From contig JACQTM010000371.1 in NCBI GenBank assembly GCA_016210825.1, positions 1-13,130 of the forward strand: a DNA stretch of 13,130 nt, read 5' to 3'. The position numbers were made by a program, and so were the translations under genes. The notes under the pieces were generated by a model that was given only the letters and a program-made list of their open reading frames with translations, did no database searches and was not told the DNA's origin. The first letter of the stretch is position 1. Every line of letters begins with the position of its first letter. Source of the DNA: Hyphomicrobiales bacterium. Lineage in GTDB: Bacteria > Pseudomonadota > Alphaproteobacteria > Rhizobiales > Xanthobacteraceae. Below are positions 1 to 5,591 of the stretch, piece after piece.

Positions 1-384
1 AGCGGTGCATTCAAGGTCGCGCCCGGCGATCGGTTCACCGTCGCGGGCTTCGGCGTTACCGTGCCCGGCGACGGCAAGTCCGGCGGCGTGGCGCGAAGCG
101 TCACGCTAACCACGACCGGCCAGCCGGGCACGCTGCAGATCCGCCTGTTCGATCCGAAGACGCGCAACGAACGCGATGGCCTTGGCGCCTGCAACGGCGA
201 CACCGGCGGGCCGGCCTTTCAGGACAATAGCGGGCGTCTCGTTGTTATTGGCGTCGTCAGCCTTGCGACGGCTGCGAAAAACGAGGCTGGCTGCGGCGGC
301 CTTACCATCGTCACGCCGCTCGTACGTTATCGCGAGTGGATTGTGCAGACGGCAAGGAAGCTCGGCAGCCCGCTCGCTCCCTAA
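1..384 (+). CDS. Trypsin-like serine protease, C-terminal part, with Thr at the nucleophile position
   Basis: The frame is open from the first base, so the gene starts before the window and only its last 127 residues are visible. The core motif of an S1 (chymotrypsin-fold) protease is present as ACNGDTGGPAF, followed by a GVVSL strand, a CGG loop and a typical C-terminal helix (TPLVRYREWI). In active S1 enzymes this motif reads GDSGGP and its Ser is the nucleophile; here the codon at 202-204 is ACC (Thr). One base change from AGC would explain it. The protein is therefore either a proteolytically dead pseudo-protease or, less likely, a Thr-nucleophile variant. The catalytic His and Asp lie outside the window. 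The next gene downstream is a paralogue with an intact motif, and a third tail fragment follows that. Fold assignment is secure; activity is unknown. Confidence 0.85.
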   Translation, partial: SGAFKVAPGDRFTVAGFGVTVPGDGKSGGVARSVTLTTTGQPGTLQIRLFDPKTRNERDGLGACNGDTGGPAFQDNSGRLVVIGVVSLATAAKNEAGCGGLTIVTPLVRYREWIVQTARKLGSPLAP

Positions 385-458
385 TCCACAGCATAACGCG
401 CAGGCCTTGCCGCCACGTGCCCTGCCCCGCTACGCTTTGCACCGGGTTGGGGGAGTTC

Positions 459-1280
459 ATGACACGCGAATGTTTCAGGCCCGCGGCTTTTTGGCCGGGG
501 GCGCTGCTTGCGATGCCCGTCATCGCATTCATTGTTATCGCTGCGTCCGCGAACGAAGCGTATGCCGTTGTCAAAGGCCGCGCGTCGTCGCTCGAACATT
601 ACACCGTTCGCGTCGTCGGGCGTTTCCATTGCAGCGGCGTCGCGATCGACCGAAAGGTTGTGGTCACCGCCGGCCATTGCGCGGGCCGCGGCATTCGCAT
701 CGTTACCGGCGGCCGCTCCATCGGCGTCGCCGGCGTGAGCCGCCGCACGACGCTCGATGACGGCCGCATCGTCAGCGTCAGCGGCGATGCCGCGATCTTG
801 CGGCTCGCGGCGCCGCTTCCCGCCGCGATCAGACCCGTGCCGGTCGGCGAAGACGAAGGCAATGAATTCACCATTGCCGGCTACGGCACGGTCAACGAGC
901 GCTATCGCGCCGCCGTCGGCAAGCTGCACGAGGCGCAGCTCGTCGCCGCGGCGCCGTTCGCGCTGGTCGATCCCAACCGCACGGGCTCGATCGGCGCCAG
1001 CGCCTGTTTCGGCGATTCCGGCGGCCCGGTGCTGCGCGGGCCGGTGCTCGTCGGCGTGATCACGCGCGCCGCGCATCCGGCCCCGCACATCGCCTGCGGG
1101 CATCTCACCCGCTGGGCGCCGGTGACGGTGGCGCAAGTGGAAACCGCCGTCGCCGCCGCCACGATCCAGGCCACCGGCGAGCCCACCGAGGCGGAAGCTC
1201 CGCGCAAGCCAAAGCGCCGCAAAACCGTCAAGCGCATCGAGCCAAACTGGAATCCGTTCTGGCGCTGGACAGCGCGGTAG
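459..1280 (+). CDS. Secreted trypsin-like serine protease
   Basis: This is a complete 273-residue S1 family protease. I chose the ATG at 459 because a GGGGGAG ribosome site lies just upstream and the protein then begins with a signal peptide: a short charged start, a hydrophobic stretch at about residues 11-30, and a likely cleavage after AYA near residue 36. The frame is open further upstream, but that part lacks these features. The catalytic triad is visible: His73 in VTAGHC, Asp110 in GDAAILRL, Ser187 in ACFGDSGGP. It should be exported and cleave peptide bonds; the substrate is not predictable. After the protease fold there is a Pro/Lys/Arg-rich tail from about residue 240, ending in a Trp-rich segment, which is unusual and could bind a surface or polyanion. 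It lies 74 bases after the preceding paralogue on the same strand. Confidence 0.88.
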   Translation: MTRECFRPAAFWPGALLAMPVIAFIVIAASANEAYAVVKGRASSLEHYTVRVVGRFHCSGVAIDRKVVVTAGHCAGRGIRIVTGGRSIGVAGVSRRTTLDDGRIVSVSGDAAILRLAAPLPAAIRPVPVGEDEGNEFTIAGYGTVNERYRAAVGKLHEAQLVAAAPFALVDPNRTGSIGASACFGDSGGPVLRGPVLVGVITRAAHPAPHIACGHLTRWAPVTVAQVETAVAAATIQATGEPTEAEAPRKPKRRKTVKRIEPNWNPFWRWTAR

Positions 1281-1285
1281 CGGCC

Positions 1286-1408
1286 GAAGCGAAGCGCGCA
1301 CGATGCAGCGACGGCTGCGGCGGCCCTGCCATCGCGACACCGCTCGTTCGCTATCGCGACTGGATTGTGCAGCAGGCGGCGAAGATGGGGAGTCCGATCG
1401 GGCCGTAG
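1286..1408 (+). pseudogene. 3' remnant of a third trypsin-like protease gene
   Basis: Immediately after the stop of the complete protease, frame 2 encodes GCGGPAIATPLVRYRDWIV, then a short helix ending in GSPIGP and a TAG stop at 1406-1408. This matches the C-terminus of the first protease gene in the window (GCGGLTIVTPLVRYREWIV, ending GSPLAP) almost residue for residue. There is no start codon, no catalytic residue and no upstream continuation, so it is a leftover gene end. The simplest account is a tandem array of three related proteases in which recombination replaced or deleted the body of the third copy. Confidence 0.75.
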
Positions 1409-1591
1409 GTTCACCATCTCCTATGTGATGGATCGAGCGAATCGCACGGTACTGCGAGAGCGCACCGGCCTGAAATCTGTTCCAAAATGGGCCTGATAGT
1501 TGTGCCTCCGCATCATGGCCCTACTACAGATAGATATGACTCGACTTTTGCGTAATTTTATGAGTGATTCTAGGACGACCGTGGAATTAAA

Positions 1592-1624
1592 GAAGCCGCC
1601 GGGTCTGATCCACCCGGCGGCTTC
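1592..1624. terminator. Strong 12-bp perfect hairpin, possible terminator
   Basis: GAAGCCGCCGGG (1592-1603) and CCCGGCGGCTTC (1613-1624) pair perfectly around a 9-base loop. On the + strand no T run follows. On the - strand the stem is followed by TTTAATT, which makes it a better terminator in that direction. It could equally be the first stem of the structured leader that continues to 1761. Confidence 0.4.
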
Positions 1625-1650
1625 GAAACTTCTATCCCGCATTCCCCCTT

Positions 1651-1761
1651 GAGAACTGGGCGCGGGACAGGCCCAGATAGGCGAACCCATTCTTCGTCGG
1701 TTCGTCGGCCCAGGTCAACAGCCCAGTTCTCGAAAACCGGGGTGCTGCGGAAAAGCACCCC
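1651..1761 (+). promoter_or_regulatory. Structured leader upstream of the GIY-YIG gene
   Basis: Nested complementary segments are visible. GAGAACTGGGC (1651-1661) pairs with GCCCAGTTCTC (1721-1731), GGCC at 1670-1673 with GGCC at 1707-1710, and CGAACC (1682-1687) with GGTTCG (1699-1704), which together form one long bulged hairpin of about 80 bases. A second stem, GGGGTGCT (1739-1746) with AGCACCCC (1754-1761), ends 15 bases before the GTG start of the nuclease gene. The placement suggests a 5' untranslated RNA structure or a small RNA. I do not recognise a known riboswitch class. The pairing is seen; a regulatory role is inferred. Confidence 0.4.
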
Positions 1762-1776
1762 AGAAAGAGAACTACA

Positions 1777-2118
1777 GTGTCAGACCACATCAACTGGACC
1801 GGCAAATCCGGAAAGACCTACCGCTACTGGTTTCTCGAGGTCATCACCACGAACGGTATCAAGGCTGTCAGCGGAAATTACGCTTTCGTGAAGCGACTCT
1901 CGAATGGGAACTTCACACCGCTCTACTTTGGCCAAGCCGACGATCTCAAGGTCCGTATCCCGAACCATGATCGTTGGGATGACGCAAAGCGCGCTGGCGT
2001 CACTCACGTGATGGCGCACACCACACAAGGCGGAGAACAGGTTCGTCTCGCAGAGGAGCGCGACCTGATCCAACAGTGGAAACCGCCGCTGAATGTCCAG
2101 CACCGCCAGGTGTCCTAG
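1777..2118 (+). CDS. Small GIY-YIG family nuclease
   Basis: The 113-residue protein has the layout of a single GIY-YIG nuclease domain: GNY at 33-35 in place of GIY, YFG at 50-52 in place of YIG, then Arg60 in ADDLKVRI, the metal-binding Glu at 93 or 94 in RLAEERDLI, and Asn106 in PPLN. These are the conserved positions of a family that cuts DNA in repair, restriction and mobile elements. Length equals one bare catalytic domain with no DNA-binding module, so specificity cannot be read. The start is the GTG at 1777, preceded by a purine-rich AGAAAGAGA; a start further upstream would run through the hairpin leader. It is convergent with the toxin array on the other strand and could be a passenger of the mobile region. 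Confidence 0.75.
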   Translation: MSDHINWTGKSGKTYRYWFLEVITTNGIKAVSGNYAFVKRLSNGNFTPLYFGQADDLKVRIPNHDRWDDAKRAGVTHVMAHTTQGGEQVRLAEERDLIQQWKPPLNVQHRQVS

Positions 2119-2476
2119 CGGCTGAAACATTCGGATTTCTAGGATCGTTGTCAGTATCAGGGGTGGCGGGTAGACAAGGAACTCCCGTCACCCTTGCTAT
2201 GATAGCCGCGTTTTCGCGCCGTCTATTTTTTCCAGTTTGATTCATCGTTGTCTTCGAGTTGTGCTCAAGGCTGGAACAATTTTCGAATTAAATGAGATCC
2301 CGCACACCAATGCAGCGATGATGCGGCTGGTTCCGTTAACAAATGGTTCAATTTAGAATTATGATCGTCTGGTCAGCGTCCACAGGGTCCACCAAAGTTA
2401 CCGGGTCGGCGCGTAAATCCAAGTTCACTCAATCTGCGTAAACTTGCCTTCACCCCGACCCGGTTCAGACTCTCTG
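2119..2476. other. Intergenic stretch between the GIY-YIG gene and the toxin array
   Basis: No open frame with protein-like features is seen here on either strand. Besides the weak hairpin at 2161-2193 it holds an inverted repeat, ACCGGGTCGG (2400-2409) and CCGACCCGGT (2455-2464), with 45 bases between the arms. This lies just outside the last capsid gene fragment and could mark the edge of the phage-derived region. The stretch is more AT-rich than its surroundings. Confidence 0.5.
2161..2193 (+). terminator. Possible terminator after the GIY-YIG gene
   Basis: GGGTGGCGGG (2161-2170) and CCCGTCACCC (2184-2193) form a 10-bp stem with one mismatch, about 40 bases after the nuclease stop codon. 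The following bases (TTGCTAT) are only weakly T-rich, so a factor-independent terminator is possible but not convincing. Confidence 0.3.
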
Positions 2477-2542
2477 TCAGCTCACCGCGAACTTCAACAG
2501 CTTGATCGCGTCAAAATCCTGCACGCCGCCGCCGACGCGCTT
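2477..2542 (-). pseudogene. Capsid gene 3'-end fragment, copy furthest downstream
   Basis: Read on the - strand this encodes KRVGGGVQDFDAIKLLKFA followed by VS and a TGA. It matches the last 20 codons of the intact major capsid gene (5592-5657), which end FAAA. Nothing capsid-like lies upstream: the stop codon of the preceding immunity gene is only 4 bases away. This fragment is thus a conserved 3' flank attached to a toxin-immunity cassette. A chance match is excluded by the near-identical 19 residues. Confidence 0.85.
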
Positions 2543-2546
2543 GAGA

Positions 2547-2849
2547 TCACTCCGAAAGCCGCTTATCGATGGCGTCTCGCACCATTGCGAGGAACGGACG
2601 AACGCCGCGATCATCCCAAATTCTCAACTCTGTGTAGGTGCTTCGATAAAGTCCTTGTAACTGCGCATCGCTGTAGTCACCGCCGAGTAATTGAGTAAGA
2701 TAGTCGCGAAATACTGGCAGGCGATTAGTGGGAACAAATCCGAGTGCGCCACGAATCCAATCCTGTGGCTCGGGCCCGTAGATCATAAAGTCTTGATGCA
2801 AACCGGAACAAAATTTAAGTAATTCGTCTGAAGGCGTCATCGTCGTCAC
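2547..2849 (-). CDS. CdiI-like immunity protein for the RNase A-like toxin
   Basis: The 100-residue acidic protein starts at a GTG that overlaps the toxin stop codon as GTGA (2846-2849). An internal ATG at 2840 is the alternative start. It resembles CDI immunity proteins of the CdiI_2 type, and it is clearly related to the orphan protein encoded at 7868-8152: both have an F-SG-Q start, a W-AL segment, a DAQLQ or DAELQ motif and an F-AMVRD or F-AMIRD end. Its job would be to bind and block the RNase domain encoded immediately upstream, protecting the producing cell and its kin. Pairing is inferred from the overlap; the family relation is from recognition. Confidence 0.7.
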   Translation of the reverse strand: MTTMTPSDELLKFCSGLHQDFMIYGPEPQDWIRGALGFVPTNRLPVFRDYLTQLLGGDYSDAQLQGLYRSTYTELRIWDDRGVRPFLAMVRDAIDKRLSE

Positions 2850-3751
2850 CGGCCAATTCTTGAATTGTAATTTCTCGGATAGGCAGTGACAATACGATAT
2901 CCGGATAATGAGTTTGGATCATGTACAATCGCGACGCCAACTTCATAGGTCTTGCGCATTCGCACGGTTGACGTTTGCAGGTCCAGAATGGCTTCGCGGC
3001 CTGTGACACGGCCAAATCGCCAGGTTAAAAAGGCGTCTGTTGACCGACCACTGGCCACTCTCGCGACTACATCAGAATTGTTATTGATGGTCTGCTGAAT
3101 CAAATCCCTTGCAGATTCTATTGAATCAAATGCGCCATTCCGATCAAGGCCCGTTGAGACAAAGATGCCGCGGATCTGTTCTCGTTGAATACGAGCAATC
3201 AACTCATCATCGGTCTTGTCAATATGCTGCTCACTGATATGCCTATTTAGTAGACGATCACTTTCCGACTCATCGCTGACAAGCTGAATGCTAGGTTCTG
3301 CTGCATCGTCCAATATAGACTGCGCACCTAACTGCGCGTCGTCGATACTACCGTCTTCAGCATCGGACTCTAGTAAATCTGCGTCCAAATTTGATTGCGC
3401 AGAGCGGTCTCGACTCGTCCACTGTCCGCCGCCGGAATTGCCGGCCGGCACGCGCGGCTGGCCGGGATTGAAGCCTGCCTTTTGCGCGCGCCACGCGCGC
3501 ATCAGCGCTTCCCACTCGCGGCGGATATCGTCGAGCTCGCGCTGAAGCTCGGCGGCTTCGGCGTCGTCATGCGGAGAGACGTCGTCGGTTTCCGCCTCCG
3601 GCCAGAAGTATTTCACCGCCTCCTTGCCGTCGTAGCGCGGCGCGCCGGGCGGCATGAAGCGATAAGCGTCGGGGCGTATCCAACGATGGGCGTCCGGCCG
3701 CATCCAGCGCTTACGCTGGTGCGCTAGCCAGGCATCGTTGAATTGCGTCAT
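2846..3751 (-). CDS. Polymorphic toxin: phage-linked N-domain fused to a CdiA-type RNase A-like domain
   Basis: This intact 301-residue protein has three parts. Residues 1-97 are the N-terminal domain shared with two other toxins here: RPDAHRW/RPDAYRF repeats near 18-32, KYFWPEAE near 47-54 and a charged coiled-coil at about 62-90. Residues 98-157 are a linker with QPRVPAG and GGGQWT followed by an acidic stretch. Residues 158-301 resemble the bacterial CdiA-CT RNase A-like domain. His176, Arg187, Thr289 and Tyr291 (in HIDKT, IAR and TAYP) fit the spacing I recall for the catalytic residues of the Yersinia kristensenii founder. It should cleave cellular RNA in a competitor. There is no signal peptide. 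The GC-rich 5' part and more AT-rich 3' part show a mosaic origin. The immunity gene overlaps its stop. Confidence 0.8.
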   Translation of the reverse strand: MTQFNDAWLAHQRKRWMRPDAHRWIRPDAYRFMPPGAPRYDGKEAVKYFWPEAETDDVSPHDDAEAAELQRELDDIRREWEALMRAWRAQKAGFNPGQPRVPAGNSGGGQWTSRDRSAQSNLDADLLESDAEDGSIDDAQLGAQSILDDAAEPSIQLVSDESESDRLLNRHISEQHIDKTDDELIARIQREQIRGIFVSTGLDRNGAFDSIESARDLIQQTINNNSDVVARVASGRSTDAFLTWRFGRVTGREAILDLQTSTVRMRKTYEVGVAIVHDPNSLSGYRIVTAYPRNYNSRIGR

Positions 3752-3858
3752 GCGAGGTAACTTTCGGAATCAACTCGCGCTCGCGACGAAGCACACAGCG
3801 GGCGCATGTAGGCGCACAGAAACAGCGACGCGGCCTTTCGGGCCGCGTCGTTATGTCG
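3466..3858 (-). repeat. Long direct repeat, copy C (terminator, leader and toxin N-domain)
   Basis: The segment from the terminator hairpin through the upstream bases into the codons for the shared toxin N-terminal domain closely matches 5066-5455. Its coding part also matches 9893-10163. Similarity stops at the linker, where the toxin-specific sequence begins. Confidence 0.75.
3821..3856 (-). terminator. Terminator hairpin upstream of the RNase A-like toxin
   Basis: CGACGCGGCC (3826-3835) and GGCCGCGTCG (3841-3850) form a perfect 10-bp stem with a 5-base loop. On the - strand it is followed by CTGTTTCTG. It lies between a capsid gene fragment and the toxin start, at the same relative place as the hairpin at 5419-5455. 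Confidence 0.55.
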
Positions 3859-3877
3859 TGCTTCTTTCTTGCTCGTC

Positions 3878-3984
3878 ATTGCTGGGCCACGTCCTCTGGC
3901 TTGACACGAGGATTGACCCGGCAATCCATCTTTCTTCGCTTGATGGATCACCGGGTCGCGGCGCCATTGCGCCGGCCCGGTGAT
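3878..3984. repeat. Palindromic intergenic repeats, degenerate
   Basis: Two inverted repeats sit side by side: ATTGCTGGG (3878-3886) with CCCGGCAAT (3917-3925), and ATCACCGGG (3947-3955) with CCCGGTGAT (3976-3984). Motifs of the type ATTGCCGGG...CCCGGCAAT are common palindromic elements between genes in Hyphomicrobiales. The spacer after the intact capsid gene carries the same class at 5474-5559. Confidence 0.6.
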
Positions 3985-4009
3985 GACGTCTTGGCTGCCG
4001 GTTAAACGG

Positions 4010-4083
4010 CTACGACGCCGCGAACTTCAGCAGTTTGATGGCGTCGAAATCCTGCACGCCACCGCCGACACGCTGGCTTGTGT
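4010..4083 (-). pseudogene. Capsid gene 3'-end fragment, middle copy
   Basis: The - strand reads QRVGGGVQDFDAIKLLKFAAS and a TAG, matching the end of the intact capsid protein (KRVGGGVQDF...KFAAA). DNA similarity extends to about 4083. The stop codon of the preceding immunity gene lies 6 bases beyond that, so only the very end of the capsid gene is kept. As with the copy at 2477-2542, it forms the downstream edge of a toxin-immunity cassette. Confidence 0.85.
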
Positions 4084-4089
4084 TTGCAG

Positions 4090-4473
4090 CTAACGCCGTA
4101 TTTTTTGCTGATACATTTCCGGCAAGGCAAACCACAAACCGCCAGGATCGGTGTCGCCGCCGCCAGAGGCAAGCCATTCGGCGATGACGTTCTCGACGAT
4201 CTCGGAATTGCTTTGCCCGTATTGCGGCTGGTAAATCCATTCGTAGTTCGTGCCGCCGCCGCCGATGACGGGTTTGGCTCCGTGTTCAACCAGCGCGTGG
4301 AGGCAGCGCCGAACGAAGTCAACCAAGTCCGCGCCATCTAGGCCAAAACCACGACGACCAGCAGGCACGATTTGCCATAAGCCAACAGCATCGCGCGGCA
4401 TCTCGTTTGGCACCCTTGCAATCCACTCACTCATGGGAGTGCCATAAACCCTGTGTCGTGCTTCCTGGTTCAT
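4090..4473 (-). CDS. Putative immunity protein of the frameshifted toxin
   Basis: The 127-residue protein starts at an ATG that overlaps the toxin stop codon as ATGA (4470-4473), the same coupling seen at the other toxin-immunity junctions. No signal peptide or membrane segment is visible; a GGGG turn at about residues 74-77 and several Trp residues stand out. I do not recognise the family. Its role as immunity protein rests on position, size and overlap. The gene looks intact although the toxin before it does not, which is expected if losing the toxin is harmless. Confidence 0.6.
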   Translation of the reverse strand: MNQEARHRVYGTPMSEWIARVPNEMPRDAVGLWQIVPAGRRGFGLDGADLVDFVRRCLHALVEHGAKPVIGGGGTNYEWIYQPQYGQSNSEIVENVIAEWLASGGGDTDPGGLWFALPEMYQQKIRR

Positions 4474-5349
4474 TTTTGATGTACCTTAAAACCCGGCTGA
4501 AGCTGTGAATGCTCGCTCCTGACGACATCGATGGTCGTTCCGTATTGCTCACTTACCCTAAGCCCAAACCTTGTCCCGTCCGGACGCTCAAACCATAGCC
4601 CATTATAGCTGCGCGGCGTCGATATTGCGCGCGCACCAACCAACAAGTCATCGCGAATTTGCTGAAATTTAAGTCGCGTAACAGTTCTGATATTTTCCTC
4701 TGCACCGCGAACAACGTCACCAACATCCTGCCCGCGTGGTATCAAGATGTCTTCAAGCGACCTTGCGCTAACGCTCGGGAGCGGCGGGGTTGATTCGATA
4801 ACCAGACGATTGAGAACCTGCAGACGCTCACGAGCTTCGCGCGCTTCCGCGTTGAGTTGCGCAATCGCTCCTTCGGCCGTCTCGATTAAACCCGGCGTCG
4901 GATGCCAGAATGGATCAAGCTCCCGAACCTGACGAATGGCGTCTTCGGCCTCGGCTTCCGCGACTGTCAGACGTGCGGCCTGTCCCGGTGCGATCCCGCC
5001 CCTAAGCCGCGTCCAACGTCCGCTCAGGCGCCCATGGCCCGCCGGCACGCGCGGCTGGCTGGGGATTGAAGCCGGCCTTTCGCGCATGCCACTCGCGTTT
5101 CAGCGCTTCGAAATCGCGGCGTATCGCGTCAAGCTCGCGCTGAAGCTCGGCGGCTTCGGCATCGTCATGCGGAGAGAAGCCGTCGGTTTCCGCCTCCGGC
5201 CAGAAGTATTTCACCGCGTCCTTGCCGTCGTAGCGCGGCGCGCCGGGCGGCATGAAGCGGTAGGCGTCGGGGCGCACCCAGCGATAGGCATCCGGCCGCA
5301 TCCAGCGCTTACGCTGGTGCGCTAGCCAGGCGTCGTTGAATTGCGTCAT
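4470..5349 (-). pseudogene. Polymorphic toxin with a +1 frameshift between N-domain and toxin domain
   Basis: The first reading frame (5349 to 5002) encodes the shared N-terminal domain, beginning MTQFNDAW and running through AGFNP, then goes out of register and stops at a TAG. A second frame, offset by one base, carries on with SQPRVPAG and GRWT and then a long toxin region to the stop at 4470. Compared with the intact toxin at 2846-3751, this copy has one extra base near the CCCC at 5061-5064. The C-terminal region has a helical, Ala/Glu-rich middle part and ends in PDGTRFGLRVS, TID and PGFKVHQK, a pattern I associate with nuclease-like toxin tips, though I cannot assign a family. It is either a disabled gene or a product of +1 frameshifting at CCC-C. 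Pseudogene is the plainer reading. Confidence 0.65.
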
Positions 5350-5455
5350 ACGAGGTGACTTTCAAAATATCGCGCGCTCGCAACGAAGCACGCTGCGAGC
5401 GCGTGTAGGCACGCAGAAAACAACGACGCGACCTTGCGGCCGCGTCGTTGTTTCT
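5066..5455 (-). repeat. Long direct repeat, copy B (terminator, leader and toxin N-domain)
   Basis: This matches 3466-3858 in both the non-coding leader (including a conserved GAAAGT-ACCTCG just before the start codon) and the N-terminal coding part. The coding part also matches 9893-10163. It lies between the intact capsid gene and the frameshifted toxin. Confidence 0.75.
5419..5455 (-). terminator. Terminator downstream of the capsid gene
   Basis: CAACGACGCG (5421-5430) pairs with CGCGTCGTTG (5441-5450). On the - strand the stem can extend to about 15 pairs with a GCAA loop and is followed by TTTTC. A-rich bases on the other side make it potentially bidirectional. It would separate capsid transcription from the downstream toxin. 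Confidence 0.65.
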
Positions 5456-5473
5456 TGCTCACTCTTGCTTGTC

Positions 5474-5559
5474 ATTGCCGGACCCTAACCCGGCAATCCA
5501 TAAAGCGGCGCAGGAATGTGTAGCGCTTGCGCATGGACCCCCGGGTCAAGCCCGGGGGT
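5474..5559. repeat. Palindromic intergenic repeats of the Hyphomicrobiales type
   Basis: ATTGCCGG (5474-5481) pairs with CCGGCAAT (5490-5497), and ACCCCCGGG (5537-5545) pairs with CCCGGGGGT (5551-5559). These are typical short palindromic elements of alphaproteobacterial intergenic DNA, here between the capsid gene and its terminator. Confidence 0.65.
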
Positions 5560-5591
5560 GACGAGTGACGGCAGACCGCAAGTTCGCGCCG

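Noticed and set aside
381..1340. 319-residue - strand open frame
   Set aside because: Arg/Asp/Gly-rich translation antisense to the intact protease; no protein-like features.
1651..1731. Possible tRNA because of a GGTTCG-type loop
   Set aside because: No acceptor stem, anticodon arm or CCA-compatible end can be fitted; the pairing makes one long hairpin instead.
3395..3727. + strand open frames opposite the toxin N-domain (repeated at 4936-5325)
   Set aside because: They recur only because the N-domain DNA is repeated; the - strand product has the protein-like conservation.
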